From assembly GCA_937958815.1 (NCBI GenBank), contig CALGMR010000009.1:1-64000 (forward strand): a stretch of 64,000 nucleotides of DNA, in the 5' to 3' direction. The DNA comes from an uncultured Rhizobiaceae group bacterium (lineage in GTDB: Bacteria > Pseudomonadota > Alphaproteobacteria > Rhizobiales > Rhizobiaceae). Of the stretch, positions 46,053 through 55,481 are shown one piece after another (position 1 is the stretch's first letter; each line of letters opens with the position of its first letter). The position numbers and the translations under genes were made by a program. The notes beneath the pieces are model-generated. The model was given only the letters and a program-made list of their open reading frames with translations. It had not been told where the DNA came from and ran no database searches.

Positions 46053-47496
46053 GACGCGCAAATCCCGACGCCCTCAAAGGGTTGGCGAACTTGCCGTTTT
46101 ACCTGTTTTCTTCAAGTTGAAGCAAAAGAAAGTGGTGTTGGCTGGCGGGACTGACGCTGCCGCCTGGAAGGCTGAATTGCTTGCTGCCAGCGGTGCCGTC
46201 GTTCACATTTATGCTGATGAATTGGATGTGGCATTTGACGACATCATTGCACTCAATCCAGATCAATTCGTGCACCATAATAGACCCTGGGCGACAGACA
46301 TTTTTGCAGGAGCCACTATCGCAATTGCCGATTGTGAAAGCCAAGGCGAAGCTCAAGCGTTTTACTGTTCAGCAAAGGCTGCTGGGGTGGCGGTCAATGT
46401 GATCGACAAACCCGCATTCTGCGAATTTCAATTCGGATCCATCGTGAACCGTTCGCCTGCTGTTGTGAGCATATCAACCGATGGTGCTGCACCTATTCTG
46501 GGACAAGCCATTCGCCGCCGAATTGAAACTCTGCTGCCAAGCTCGCTGCAAGCTTGGGCGCAAATGGCAGCGGACATCAGAGGGTTGGTAAATGATCGTT
46601 TGCGCCTCGGCAGCGAACGCCGCACCTTCTGGGAGCAGTTTGTGGATCGGGCGTTCAATGCTCCGGTCGAGGCCTCTTCCAAATCACACCTATTGAAGGA
46701 CGCAGACCGTATTGCGTCTTCCAGTCACAAAGGCCAGGGCAAAGTTACCTTGGTTGGCGCAGGGCCAGGTGATGCCGAATTGCTGACGCTCAAGGCTGTT
46801 CGCGCCCTACAAGCTGCCGATGTAATTTTGTTCGATGATCTGGTTTCAGATGATGTTTTGGAACTGGCACGCCGCGAAGCGCAACGCATGTTGGTGGGCA
46901 AACGTGGCGGCCGTGAATCGTGCAAGCAAGATGATATCAACGATATGATGGTCAAGCTGGCAAAGGCGGGCAAAAATGTTGTTCGCCTGAAGTCAGGTGA
47001 CCCCATGATTTTTGGAAGGGCGGGTGAAGAAATCAAACGCCTTCAAGACGAAAATATTTTTGTCTCCACAGTTCCTGGCATCACATCAGCGTCTGCTATG
47101 GCGTCAGCGCTTGGCGTTTCTCTGACACACCGTGACCATGCACAATCTGTACGGTTTATCACGGGGCACAGCCGAAAAGGTGAATTGCCAAGCGACATAG
47201 ACTGGAGTGCTGTTGCAGATCCAAAAACCACAACGGTTTTCTATATGGGCGGGCGAACTGCACCACAAATTCAAGACCGGTTGCTGAAACAAAAAATGCA
47301 TCCAGCAACAGCGGTTGTTATCAATTCATCCGTATCGCGCGATACAATGCAAAGCTGGACAGGCAGTTTATCAAACCTTGGCGAAGGCATTGCCAAAATT
47401 GGAATTGATGAACCCGTGTTAATCGGCATCGGGAACGCCTTTAAGGAAGTTCAACAAGCTTCGGAAGCAGAACTTCAAACAGTACTTGGTTGCTAG
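46024..47496 (+). CDS. cysG: Siroheme synthase (uroporphyrinogen methyltransferase, dehydrogenase and ferrochelatase)
   Basis: The product has 490 residues. The N-terminal NAD domain (LKQKKVVLAGGTDAAAWKAELLAASGA) is followed by the dimer segment SIVNRSPAVVSISTDGAAP. The C-terminal SAM methyltransferase domain from about residue 235 has VTLVGAGPGDAELLTLKAV and LKSGDPMIFGRAGEE. It makes siroheme for NirB. It overlaps nasA by 29 bases, so supply of the cofactor is tied to the reductases. No terminator was found behind it. Confidence 0.93.
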   Translation: MKTLSLLPNKTRKSRRPQRVGELAVLPVFFKLKQKKVVLAGGTDAAAWKAELLAASGAVVHIYADELDVAFDDIIALNPDQFVHHNRPWATDIFAGATIAIADCESQGEAQAFYCSAKAAGVAVNVIDKPAFCEFQFGSIVNRSPAVVSISTDGAAPILGQAIRRRIETLLPSSLQAWAQMAADIRGLVNDRLRLGSERRTFWEQFVDRAFNAPVEASSKSHLLKDADRIASSSHKGQGKVTLVGAGPGDAELLTLKAVRALQAADVILFDDLVSDDVLELARREAQRMLVGKRGGRESCKQDDINDMMVKLAKAGKNVVRLKSGDPMIFGRAGEEIKRLQDENIFVSTVPGITSASAMASALGVSLTHRDHAQSVRFITGHSRKGELPSDIDWSAVADPKTTTVFYMGGRTAPQIQDRLLKQKMHPATAVVINSSVSRDTMQSWTGSLSNLGEGIAKIGIDEPVLIGIGNAFKEVQQASEAELQTVLGC

Positions 47497-48126
47497 GAAA
47501 TCACTCGAAAAACTATTGATCGTAAGGCAGTGACCGGCAAAGAGAGCTTCACCAACTGAGCACTGATTAAGGGCCAAAACATACACTTAGTCAGCATCTC
47601 AATCATTCCACATTTTAAATTTGGGTCAGAGGCTAGTGGCTGTTTTGGTGCAACCTACGGAATGGATTGAGCTCAGCACGAAAGGCTGCAGTGGGTCGAA
47701 ATTACCATATAGCCCCCTGCCCGACGGAATGCTGCGAGGGTCCGTTATGCGCCCCATGGTTGCCGCTGGGAGCTGTATATGTCCTCCCCGGTAACGGACC
47801 TTCAAATCGTTCTGTCGAGAAGGCCATTAAAAAGCAGCTACTCGCCGCTTTTGGGGGGAAGCGGACGTTGGCTCTGCATCGGCAAAATTGACTCACTAGG
47901 ACAAAAGCAGCCGTTTGCATTTCTCCAATGCCTGGCACTAGATCAACTGGCGAGGCATTCGCGGAGCAATGCTCTTGTGCAGTAGCTCCGCTCCCAAAAC
48001 TTGGAATGAAACTTTCGCATCGGTAAAAGGGATCCGATACCATCACACAAATTGTCAATTCCCATGGTGCTACGCCGCTTACATTTGGCAGACGTCGCTC
48101 AACAATTGTCGATATGCGCTCAGATG
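47497..48126. other. Non-coding interval with dispersed repeat
   Basis: About 630 bases lack a convincing gene. They contain the second copy of the 57-base repeat (47698-47754) and look like decayed DNA running into the recombinase fragment. Confidence 0.55.
47698..47754 (+). repeat. 57-base dispersed repeat, copy 2
   Basis: It matches 34837-34893 at 52 of 57 positions, without gaps. Similarity fades on both sides. Confidence 0.8.
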
Positions 48127-48486
48127 TTATTGGGTAATGTCCGCTGATTTCCTAGCGCCGCGCTCGACTAGCAGGCCCATGAACAATTTGATGCATTGTC
48201 GAAACTGCTTTTCAGTGTTTTCCGCCCATTTTTCTTTATTATTTTTGCAAAGTTCAACGATGTAGGTCGATAGCTCGCTTAGCGGGATATTTTGCAAATT
48301 TGGGTTTGCTGTGTAGGCCTGACAGGCCTCAGATGTTTGCTGAGCGGTAGTAGCGACTATTATATCGCTGTCATCTAATTCACTAAAGATACTTGGAGAA
48401 AGGTTGCAGGCATGGCGATTTTCACCTTGTAACTCAAAATTTGGAGTGATTTTAGCCCCGATTATTGATGGATCGATCCCGGCCAC
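48127..48486 (-). pseudogene. Fragment of a tyrosine recombinase (N-terminal core-binding region)
   Basis: The 119-codon frame starts at a GTG with stops just upstream. NKEKWAENTEKQFRQCIKLFMGLLVERG and ARKSADITQ look like the SAM-like core-binding domain of phage-type integrases, where the helix before the catalytic domain usually continues. No Arg-His-Arg-Tyr catalytic domain follows, so only a remnant is left. A nearby tRNA gene (49311) is a common integrase target, but no attachment repeat was found. Confidence 0.45.
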
Positions 48487-48537
48487 AGATTTCTAAAACT
48501 AAGAAAAGCTTCACCTCGCGCTTTCAAAATCGCTGAT

Positions 48538-48804
48538 GTGACCTTTAGTTCATTAGCTCCTGTCCAAACTATGCTGTGTTCCGCCATAAGTCTCTTGATG
48601 CGCGGCTTCAAAGGGCGTGGGGTTTTGTTGACGAAAGAGGTGGCGGTGCCATTCCCATCTATAACGCTTGATGTCACATCAGATGGCAGCGCCTCTCAGG
48701 ACGAACTTGATAAAGTTGCGGAGGAGACATCAAAATTTTGTGCAATCTCCAAGTTGTTTGAAGCCGCAGGCACCAAGATCACCGTAAACTGGGCCAAAGC
48801 GTAG
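48538..48804 (+). pseudogene. Possible C-terminal fragment of an OsmC-like protein
   Basis: The last 45 codons (SQDELDKVAEETSKFCAISKLFEAAGTKITVNW) have the pattern of the OsmC/Ohr C-terminus: a helix with a conserved cysteine, then a closing strand. The upstream half is not recognisable and no good start is seen, so this is probably a broken gene. A frame on the other strand (48462-48677) overlaps it but has no recognisable motif. Confidence 0.4.
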
Positions 48805-48873
48805 CGCTGCCTTTAGCTTCGTTACGAACCAAAAGCTATTTGGCGCTTGGCTGGCAAGGCAACAGCGTAATCC

Positions 48874-49110
48874 CTAAAATGTGTTGAAAGTGAGCGTTGT
48901 GTAAGTCCGCTCGATCCCTTCGATATCAAGGACATTCTCGTTGATGAACATTCCAATGTCATCGTCATCAGGCACGTATAGTTTCATCAAGAGATCGTAA
49001 TCTCCACTCGTGGAATAAAGTTCTGAATGAACCTCGCGTTTGCAAATTTCATCAGCGACCTTGTACCCCGTCCCGGGTTTGCAACGGATTTGCACGAAGA
49101 CACATTTCAT
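48874..49110 (-). CDS. Stand-alone Lrp/AsnC ligand-binding (RAM) domain protein
   Basis: The product has 78 residues from ATG 49110, chosen for AGGAG 8 bases upstream. FVQIRCKPGTGYKVADEIC, then GDYDLLMKLYVPDDDDIGMFI, and the final IERTYTTLTF are the beta-alpha-beta-beta-alpha-beta RAM fold. The DNA-binding half of Lrp proteins is absent. Such small proteins bind amino acids as multimers. The partner and role are unknown. Confidence 0.85.
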   Translation of the reverse strand: MKCVFVQIRCKPGTGYKVADEICKREVHSELYSTSGDYDLLMKLYVPDDDDIGMFINENVLDIEGIERTYTTLTFNTF

Positions 49111-49310
49111 CAACTTTCTCCTGAATGTACGGGATGTGATGAGCATTTCATTAAAACAAAAACACCCCCTACCCATTTGGCATTAGGAGAGCGAAACAAA
49201 CAAGTCCTCAAGAACGGATAATTCTAAGTGTTTTTGGCTGTGCGTTGGCGCGACCGTTAACATTCCAATAGTCATTGAAAATCGTAAAACGCAATGCTGG
49301 TAAGCATACA

Positions 49311-49385
49311 TGGCTGGGGCGGCAGGGATCGAACCTGCGAATGGCGCTACCAAAAAGCGCTGCCTTACCACTTGGCCACGCCCCA
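49311..49385 (-). tRNA. tRNA-Gln (anticodon TTG)
   Basis: The minus strand folds as a cloverleaf: acceptor TGGGGCG / CGCCCCA with discriminator G and encoded CCA, anticodon stem GCGCT / AGCGC, and loop TTTTGGT with anticodon TTG. The T arm carries GGTTCGATCC. The length is 75 bases. Confidence 0.95.
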
Positions 49386-49533
49386 GCATGTTGCAGCGCC
49401 GTTGAGACGCGTTAGGCAACGGCGTTTCTATAGGCGATGAAAAGCGGCGCTGCAACTCACCCGCAGCAAGAAAATGATATTTTCTTTGAGGAAATGAAGT
49501 TCAGACAAACAGGTTCAGAATTGAACTCGAAAT

Positions 49534-51870
49534 TTAGGCCTTCAAACGGGCCTTCATATCTTCCACAGCAAACAAAATTCGTTCCGGGGTGGCTGGCGCG
49601 TCTAGATTGGCGGCCATCTTGCCTTCAGACAAAGATGAAACTGCATCACGCAGAGCCAGCCAAACGGAAACCGCCAACATCAAAGGTGGTTCGCCAATTG
49701 CCTTCGAGCGGAAAACCGTTTTTTCACGGTTGGGTTTGTCTTCTAGAATTTCGACATTGAACTCGGGAGGAACATCCCGCGAACCGGGAATTTTGTAGGT
49801 TGATGGGCCAACTGTTTTAAGTCGCCCCGCATCATCCCACCAAAGTTCTTCGCATGTGAGCCAGCCCATCCCTTGGACAAAAGCGCCTTCCACTTGGCCC
49901 AAATCGAGCGTGGGATTGATGGGTTTGCCACAGTCTTGAACAATGTCTGCGCGCAAACATCTGCTTTCGCCAGTGAGCGTGTCAATCACGACCTCGGCAA
50001 CTGCGGCGCCATAGGTGAAGTAATAGAACGGACGCCCTTTCAGCTTGGTCGCGTCCCAATGAATTTTTGGCGTGGCGTAAAATCCAGCAGCCGAAAGCGA
50101 AACCCGTTTCATCCAGCACAGTTTGGCAAGTTCAGAAAAGCCAATTGCCTTTTTACCCGCTGAAACACTGCCATTTTCAAAACTGACGTCTTCTGGCGTT
50201 GCATCCAATTCTGCGGCGGCAATGTCTACCATGCGTTGGCGAATTTCTGATGCCGCATTGAAGGCTGCAGCTCCATTCAGATCTGACCCAGAGGATGCGG
50301 CAGTGGCAGATGTGTTTGGCACTTTTCCGGTTGTGGTGGCAGTGATTTTCACATCCGCCAGCGCAATGCCAAATACATCGGCAACAACTTGAGCAACTTT
50401 GGTATAGAGCCCCTGCCCCATTTCCGTCCCGCCATGGTTCAGATGCACAGACCCATCGGTGTAAACATGAACAAGTGAACCGGCCTGATTGAGCGTCGGC
50501 AGGTTGAAAGAAATGCCGAACTTTACTGGCATCATAGCCAGCCCCTTTTTCAGGATTTTGTTGTCGGCATTGAATTGATCAATTTCGGAGCGGCGCTTTT
50601 CCCATTCGGCATTTTGCATCACGCGCTCAACAACGTCGGCAATTCTATTGTCTTCTACGGGTTGTTCATAGGGCGTTTTCTCACCAGTCTGCGGGCCATA
50701 ATAATTGGCTGCGCGCACAGCGTTTGGATCCAACCCCAACTCTCTTGCAGTGTTGTCGATAATCGCCTCGATGGCGAGAATTCCCTGAGGGCCACCAAAT
50801 CCGCGAAAAGCAGTGTTCGAAACAGTATTGGTTTTTGCTGCAAAGCCAGTGAAATCAGAATTTGGAATATGGTAGCAATTGTCCAAATGGGTCAACGCGC
50901 GCGTGACGACGGGGCCAGACAGATCAGCCACATGACCAGAATTTGCGATTGCATCAACCTTTAGCCCTGTAAAGCGACCGTTGTCTTCAACCCCAACTTC
51001 GTAATTCATAACGAAGCCATGGCGCTTGCCAGTGGCGGCCATATCTGTGTCGCGGCGCATGCGGAAACGACAAGGACGCTTTGTTTTGTGGGCGGCCAGC
51101 GCTGCAATTGCAGCAATGATGGTTGCCTGACTTTCCTTGCCGCCAAATGCTCCGCCCATGCGGCGAACTTGCACATCTACATTGTGGTTTTTCAAACCCA
51201 GCGCCAACGCTACATGAATTTGCACTTCAGTCGGGTGCTGGGTGGATGACCAGACAGTCATCTCATCATCTTCACCTGGCAAAGCGTAAGCCACGTGGCC
51301 TTCAAGATAGAAGTGATCTTGCCCCCCCATTTCTACACGGCCAGACAGTTTGTGAGGGGCAGAACTGATCGCAGATTGCGCATCCCCATCTTTAAGTTTT
51401 TGGGTCGCGCAGGTTTTCGATCCATTCGCAAATGCGTCTTCGACATTAAGACACGGCGCGCTGGTTTCAAAATCCAGTTCCACCAACCGCGCAGCTTGTA
51501 TGGCCTCTGCAAATGAAGTCGCCGCAACAGCGCCTATAATTTGCCCCACATGCTCAACAACACTTTCAGCAAAAATGGGTTCGCCACTTAATATGGGAGC
51601 TGCTTCGTTCTTTCCCGGAATGTCTTGCGCAGCTAAAAAGCAAACCGCTCCTGATGCCTCCATTGCCTTGGACGCATCGATTGATTTGATTTTTCCGTGG
51701 GCCACGGGCGACAATACAGGCGCAATATGGAGCGTGCCCGGCAGGTCTGGCATGTCGTCGATGTAGATCGCTTCACCGCGCACATGGCGACGCGCGCTGT
51801 CATGCGCATAGCCCTTACCGACTTCGGACCGTTCAACTTTCAAACTGTTGAGACCAGTGGGTTTGCTCAT
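49534..51870 (-). CDS. xdhB: Xanthine dehydrogenase, molybdopterin-binding large subunit
   Basis: The 778-residue protein has the Mo-cofactor subunit pattern GQDHFYLEGHVAYA, QVRRMGGAFGGKES, GFGGPQG and the C-terminal GIGEPP-like AIGEPPLMLAVSVW carrying the catalytic glutamate. It hydroxylates hypoxanthine and xanthine to urate together with XdhA, whose stop overlaps its start by 4 bases. The chaperone gene xdhC is not seen next to it. Confidence 0.93.
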   Translation of the reverse strand: MSKPTGLNSLKVERSEVGKGYAHDSARRHVRGEAIYIDDMPDLPGTLHIAPVLSPVAHGKIKSIDASKAMEASGAVCFLAAQDIPGKNEAAPILSGEPIFAESVVEHVGQIIGAVAATSFAEAIQAARLVELDFETSAPCLNVEDAFANGSKTCATQKLKDGDAQSAISSAPHKLSGRVEMGGQDHFYLEGHVAYALPGEDDEMTVWSSTQHPTEVQIHVALALGLKNHNVDVQVRRMGGAFGGKESQATIIAAIAALAAHKTKRPCRFRMRRDTDMAATGKRHGFVMNYEVGVEDNGRFTGLKVDAIANSGHVADLSGPVVTRALTHLDNCYHIPNSDFTGFAAKTNTVSNTAFRGFGGPQGILAIEAIIDNTARELGLDPNAVRAANYYGPQTGEKTPYEQPVEDNRIADVVERVMQNAEWEKRRSEIDQFNADNKILKKGLAMMPVKFGISFNLPTLNQAGSLVHVYTDGSVHLNHGGTEMGQGLYTKVAQVVADVFGIALADVKITATTTGKVPNTSATAASSGSDLNGAAAFNAASEIRQRMVDIAAAELDATPEDVSFENGSVSAGKKAIGFSELAKLCWMKRVSLSAAGFYATPKIHWDATKLKGRPFYYFTYGAAVAEVVIDTLTGESRCLRADIVQDCGKPINPTLDLGQVEGAFVQGMGWLTCEELWWDDAGRLKTVGPSTYKIPGSRDVPPEFNVEILEDKPNREKTVFRSKAIGEPPLMLAVSVWLALRDAVSSLSEGKMAANLDAPATPERILFAVEDMKARLKA

Positions 51871-53282
51871 AGGGACATGACCTCAACAGCTTCACCAGAC
51901 AAATCTGCAAACAAGCGTTCCATCAACTTGCTGGCGACCATTGCGCGATAAGCCGCTGATCCGCGCATATCTGACATAGGTTGAAACGATGCTTCTATTG
52001 CCATTTTGGCAGCAGACAATGTGGCTTCATCCATCGCGCAACCTTTTATGGCAGCTTCAGCTTCATGGCATCGCACGGGCGTTGCTGCCATGCCGCCATA
52101 GGCAATGCGTGCCGCTGAGACCGTGTCGTTTGCAACGGTCAACGAAAAGGCACCGCACACGGTTGAAATATCTTGGTCATAGCGTTTGGAAATTTTGTAA
52201 GCGCGAAATTCTTGCTGCGGTTTTGGCAGCGGGATCGTGATGGCTTCAATCACCTCGTCAGGCGCAAGATCGCATTGCCGATAGTCGATAAAGAAATCCT
52301 CAAGCGCAACTTCACGCTGCCCGCTCTTGCTGGCGAGCGTCAGGCTTGCGCCCAAAGCAATAAGAGCTGGAGCACCATCGCCAATTGGACTGGCTGTGGC
52401 CAGATTGCCCGCAAGCGTGCCCATCGACCTGATTTGCGTGGAACCGAAGCGGCGCACCAATGTGGCAAAGCTTGGCCAGTGTTTTTGCAGAACGGGCAAA
52501 GCCGTTTGCCATGATACACCGCCGCCTATCCGCAGTGTCTCTTGCGCAATATCAACCCCTTGCAGTTCTTGCACATCACGGGTGCAGATCACCCGCTCCC
52601 ACCTTGCGCGTGCATGGGCCACATCAAGTGACATGTCAGTGCCACCCGCCAAAAGAACTGCATCAGTGTGTTTGGTTTTGAGCTCCAACAATTCTGCCAG
52701 CGTTTTTGGCAAATGAAAAACACTCTCATCTTCTGCGCCGACGACCGTTTTTGCAGCCTCTAATGTGATTTCGGGCAACGAAATATTTGAACCTTGCGCA
52801 GCTGATAAAGCCGCCTCGACAATCGGGCGGTAGCCCGTGCAACGGCACAGATTGCCCGCCAATGCATCATGGATATCACTGTCTTCGGGAGCGTTGTTTT
52901 GATCCAGCAATCCAGCCAAGGACGCCACTATTCCAGGGGTGCAAAAACCGCACTGGGAAGACCCGTTTTCGGCCATACGTTGCTGGACAACATGCCCATC
53001 CGGGGCAGATTGCGCCAAGCCCTCAACCGTGATCAAGGCCGCACCTTCCAATTGTCCCATGAGCATGATGCAAGAATTGGCGGCCTGAAATTTCGTCTCT
53101 TCGTCGCAAGCGCTTTTGCGTTTCACCAAAACCGAACATGCACCGCAATCACCTTCGGCGCAGCCCTCTTTTGTACCGCGCAAAAGGGCATCGCCGCGCA
53201 GCCATTCAAGCACCGTCGTGTCAGGCCGACAGGTCACGCTGACTGATTGTCCATTTAAGGTGAAATCAATTGAAGAACTCAT
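51867..53282 (-). CDS. xdhA: Xanthine dehydrogenase, FeS/FAD small subunit
   Basis: The 471-residue protein starts with a plant-type [2Fe-2S] ferredoxin (GCAEGDCGACSVL), then a second [2Fe-2S] helical domain (CGFCTPG and CRCTGY), then the FAD domain with LLAGGTDM and GSTQIRSMGTLAGNLATASPIGD. It passes electrons from the Mo site to NAD. It forms a two-gene unit with xdhB. Confidence 0.93.
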   Translation of the reverse strand: MSSSIDFTLNGQSVSVTCRPDTTVLEWLRGDALLRGTKEGCAEGDCGACSVLVKRKSACDEETKFQAANSCIMLMGQLEGAALITVEGLAQSAPDGHVVQQRMAENGSSQCGFCTPGIVASLAGLLDQNNAPEDSDIHDALAGNLCRCTGYRPIVEAALSAAQGSNISLPEITLEAAKTVVGAEDESVFHLPKTLAELLELKTKHTDAVLLAGGTDMSLDVAHARARWERVICTRDVQELQGVDIAQETLRIGGGVSWQTALPVLQKHWPSFATLVRRFGSTQIRSMGTLAGNLATASPIGDGAPALIALGASLTLASKSGQREVALEDFFIDYRQCDLAPDEVIEAITIPLPKPQQEFRAYKISKRYDQDISTVCGAFSLTVANDTVSAARIAYGGMAATPVRCHEAEAAIKGCAMDEATLSAAKMAIEASFQPMSDMRGSAAYRAMVASKLMERLFADLSGEAVEVMSL

Positions 53283-53342
53283 TTTTGAATCTTTGCAGCT
53301 TTCGCCAAGAGGTCAAGCTCTTTGCGATATGTGAGAATGGCT

Positions 53343-54695
53343 TCAGCTGGAATATCCAAGCCATACATCTTGCTTGGCGCGCAGTTTATAAAGCGCTGTA
53401 TCTGTGCGCACATCCACATCATGATGAGTGATCAATGTGCCCTTCGGGATATCATGGACAACCGTGCCTTTGTCGAGGAGCCCTACAGGAATAGCATTTG
53501 CTTCTCGTGCTTCATCGGCACGCATGGCCCATGAGCGGTAAGACGTTTCACCGATAAAATCGAGTGTATCTCCAGCTTTCAGATCACGCTTTGCCAGTGC
53601 ACACACTTCGGCCACGGGCCGCGGCAGCGGTTTCATATCACTGGTGCCGTAAAGAACAGCGCGCGCCGCAGAAAGCGGCACTTCAAGGCTGGTCAGATGA
53701 TACGGGCGATAGAATGTATAATACGGCCCCTCGCCCAAATGCAGATCGTTCATACGCTCACGCACGCGATCATGAGCCATTTCAGCAATCACAAAAATGC
53801 CCGGTGCCACGCCTTTGCCAACGGTGAAATCAACACATCCTTTTTGCGACAACAGCCCACCATCTTCCACAGGGCACAGCTTTTTGTGCAAATCGTCCAG
53901 CGAACAGTCTGGGCCGTGCATTCCAGCGACATCTGGAACCAGCCCTGTTGCATTGGCGATGCAGGTCATTTCAACCATGGTCTTTGAACCATCAACAAAT
54001 TCCACCAGCATGCGCGGGTTCATGTTTCTGCGTTCGGCTTCTTCGCGATAATCGTCCGGCACGGCATCAATGTTGAAGGCGTTGTTTTTGCCTTTGCCAG
54101 CTGCCACCACCGGGTAACCAAGTGCGGTGACAAAATCATAGAGCTCCATCACAGAGCTTGGTTCATCACCCGCGCCAACTGTGTAAACCACGCCTTTTTT
54201 TGCAGCCATGTCTTGCAGAATTGCTCCGACGGTGACATCGGCTTCCACATTCATCATCACAAGATGCTTGCCCGCATCAATTGTGGCTTGGCCAATTTCA
54301 GCACCTGCTTGGGGGCTGCCTGTGGCATCAATCACCACATCAACATTGTCGTGGGTGATCGCATCCATTGTATCTTGAACAATGGGAATGCGCCCCGCTT
54401 CAAAAACGCTTGAAATTTCGGACGCGGTTTCGCACGTGACACCCATATCAGCATCATAACCCGCAATCTCGATTGCTTTTGGTGCGTTGACCAAACGTCT
54501 GTCGACAATAGAACTCACCACCATACCCGGCATCTGTTTGATGGCCGTCACAAGGTCGGTGCCCATTTCGCCAGAACCCACAATGCAGGCGCGGACGGGA
54601 TTGCCAGCCTCGGCGCGCTTTGCCAAATCGGCAGCAAGACCATTGGCGGCGAGTTTGGGAAGAACTTGTTCTCGTTCAATACTCACAACTGGCAC
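53343..54695 (-). CDS. NAD(P)-dependent oxidoreductase with C-terminal SAF domain
   Basis: The 450-residue protein has an N-terminal Rossmann domain resembling homoserine dehydrogenase (ACIVGSGEMGTDLVTAI, DVVIDATGSPQAGAE) and a C-terminal SAF domain (AIPVGLLDKGTVVHDIPKGTLITHHDV). Members of this group are thought to act on sugar acids or polyols. The substrate is not known here. It lies codirectional behind bioY and in front of xdhA with 60 bases between, which may be chance. Confidence 0.72.
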   Translation of the reverse strand: MPVVSIEREQVLPKLAANGLAADLAKRAEAGNPVRACIVGSGEMGTDLVTAIKQMPGMVVSSIVDRRLVNAPKAIEIAGYDADMGVTCETASEISSVFEAGRIPIVQDTMDAITHDNVDVVIDATGSPQAGAEIGQATIDAGKHLVMMNVEADVTVGAILQDMAAKKGVVYTVGAGDEPSSVMELYDFVTALGYPVVAAGKGKNNAFNIDAVPDDYREEAERRNMNPRMLVEFVDGSKTMVEMTCIANATGLVPDVAGMHGPDCSLDDLHKKLCPVEDGGLLSQKGCVDFTVGKGVAPGIFVIAEMAHDRVRERMNDLHLGEGPYYTFYRPYHLTSLEVPLSAARAVLYGTSDMKPLPRPVAEVCALAKRDLKAGDTLDFIGETSYRSWAMRADEAREANAIPVGLLDKGTVVHDIPKGTLITHHDVDVRTDTALYKLRAKQDVWLGYSS

Positions 54696-54710
54696 TCCAT
54701 TTCATTGGGC

Positions 54711-54748
54711 AAAACAAAAGCCGCGCAATCGGTTAGACTGCGCGGCTT
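54711..54748 (-). terminator. Rho-independent terminator of bioY
   Basis: On the minus strand AAGCCGCGCA and TGCGCGGCTT form a ten-pair stem followed by TTGTTTT, 28 bases past the bioY stop. Confidence 0.88.
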
Positions 54749-54775
54749 GAATCATTATTCAACCTGTTTTGCAAA

Positions 54776-55372
54776 TTATGCTTTGCGGAAGAATTGCCAA
54801 AGAGCTGCAACCAAGCTGGAAGCAAGGGCAATTTTGATCAGGTCAGCTACAATGAAAGGAACCACTCCGCCAAAGAATGCTCCGTAAGCGCCGGCAAATA
54901 GATCACCTTTGCCAATAACAATCGCCAGCCACGTAAAGCCAAGTGCGAAGATAACCACATCGGCCACAACAATCGCGCCTGCCATTTTTATCGGGTTCTT
55001 GCTCCAACCTTTGTCGGCTGCACTGCCAATAATGTAAGCGGCAACAACAAACCCCACCAAATAACCGGCTGTTGGACCCGCCATGTAAAAAGGACCGGCA
55101 ACAGAACCGGCAAAGACGGGCAAACCAGCTAAGCCCTGCGCCAAATACAAGAGTACAGTGGCAACAGCTAATTTGCTACCAAAAGCGGCGGAGATTGCAA
55201 AGATTGCCAACGTTTGCAGAGTGATCGGAACAGGGGTTTGTATAACTTGAATTTTGGCAGAAATGGTCAAAACCAGAGAACCCAACACCGCCAAGACAAC
55301 ATATTTGATCATTTTGTTGGTGTTGTCAGACACCAGATGAGTTTCAGCGAAAGAGGCGGAAGACGTGTTCAT
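54776..55372 (-). CDS. bioY: Biotin transporter BioY
   Basis: The 198-residue membrane protein has the BioY pattern: VPITLQTLAIFAISAAFG early, then LYLAQGLAGLPVFAG, GPTAGYLVGF and a C-terminal FVPFIVADLIK-like VVPFIVADLIKIALA. BioY is the biotin-binding component of ECF transporters and can work without a dedicated ATPase. No bioMN is adjacent. A BioR-like box lies in its leader. Confidence 0.93.
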   Translation of the reverse strand: MNTSSASFAETHLVSDNTNKMIKYVVLAVLGSLVLTISAKIQVIQTPVPITLQTLAIFAISAAFGSKLAVATVLLYLAQGLAGLPVFAGSVAGPFYMAGPTAGYLVGFVVAAYIIGSAADKGWSKNPIKMAGAIVVADVVIFALGFTWLAIVIGKGDLFAGAYGAFFGGVVPFIVADLIKIALASSLVAALWQFFRKA

Positions 55373-55419
55373 GAACTTAAAAACCTGTGTTTGGAAACGG
55401 CTGCACGGCAGCCTTTGAT

Positions 55420-55429
55420 TAATCTATAT
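55420..55429. promoter_or_regulatory. Possible BioR operator upstream of bioY
   Basis: The minus strand reads ATATAGATTA, eight of ten matches to the BioR box TTATAGATAA known in alphaproteobacteria, 48 bases before the bioY start. BioR would repress biotin uptake when biotin is plentiful. No bioR gene is in the window. Confidence 0.4.
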
Positions 55430-55481
55430 TGACTCGCACCGCAGGTAACAAGAAGTTCGAACTACGCAATTCACATATTTG

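Noticed and set aside
48462-48677. Minus-strand frame of 71 codons
   Set aside because: It overlaps the OsmC-like fragment, has no known motif and no ribosome binding site.
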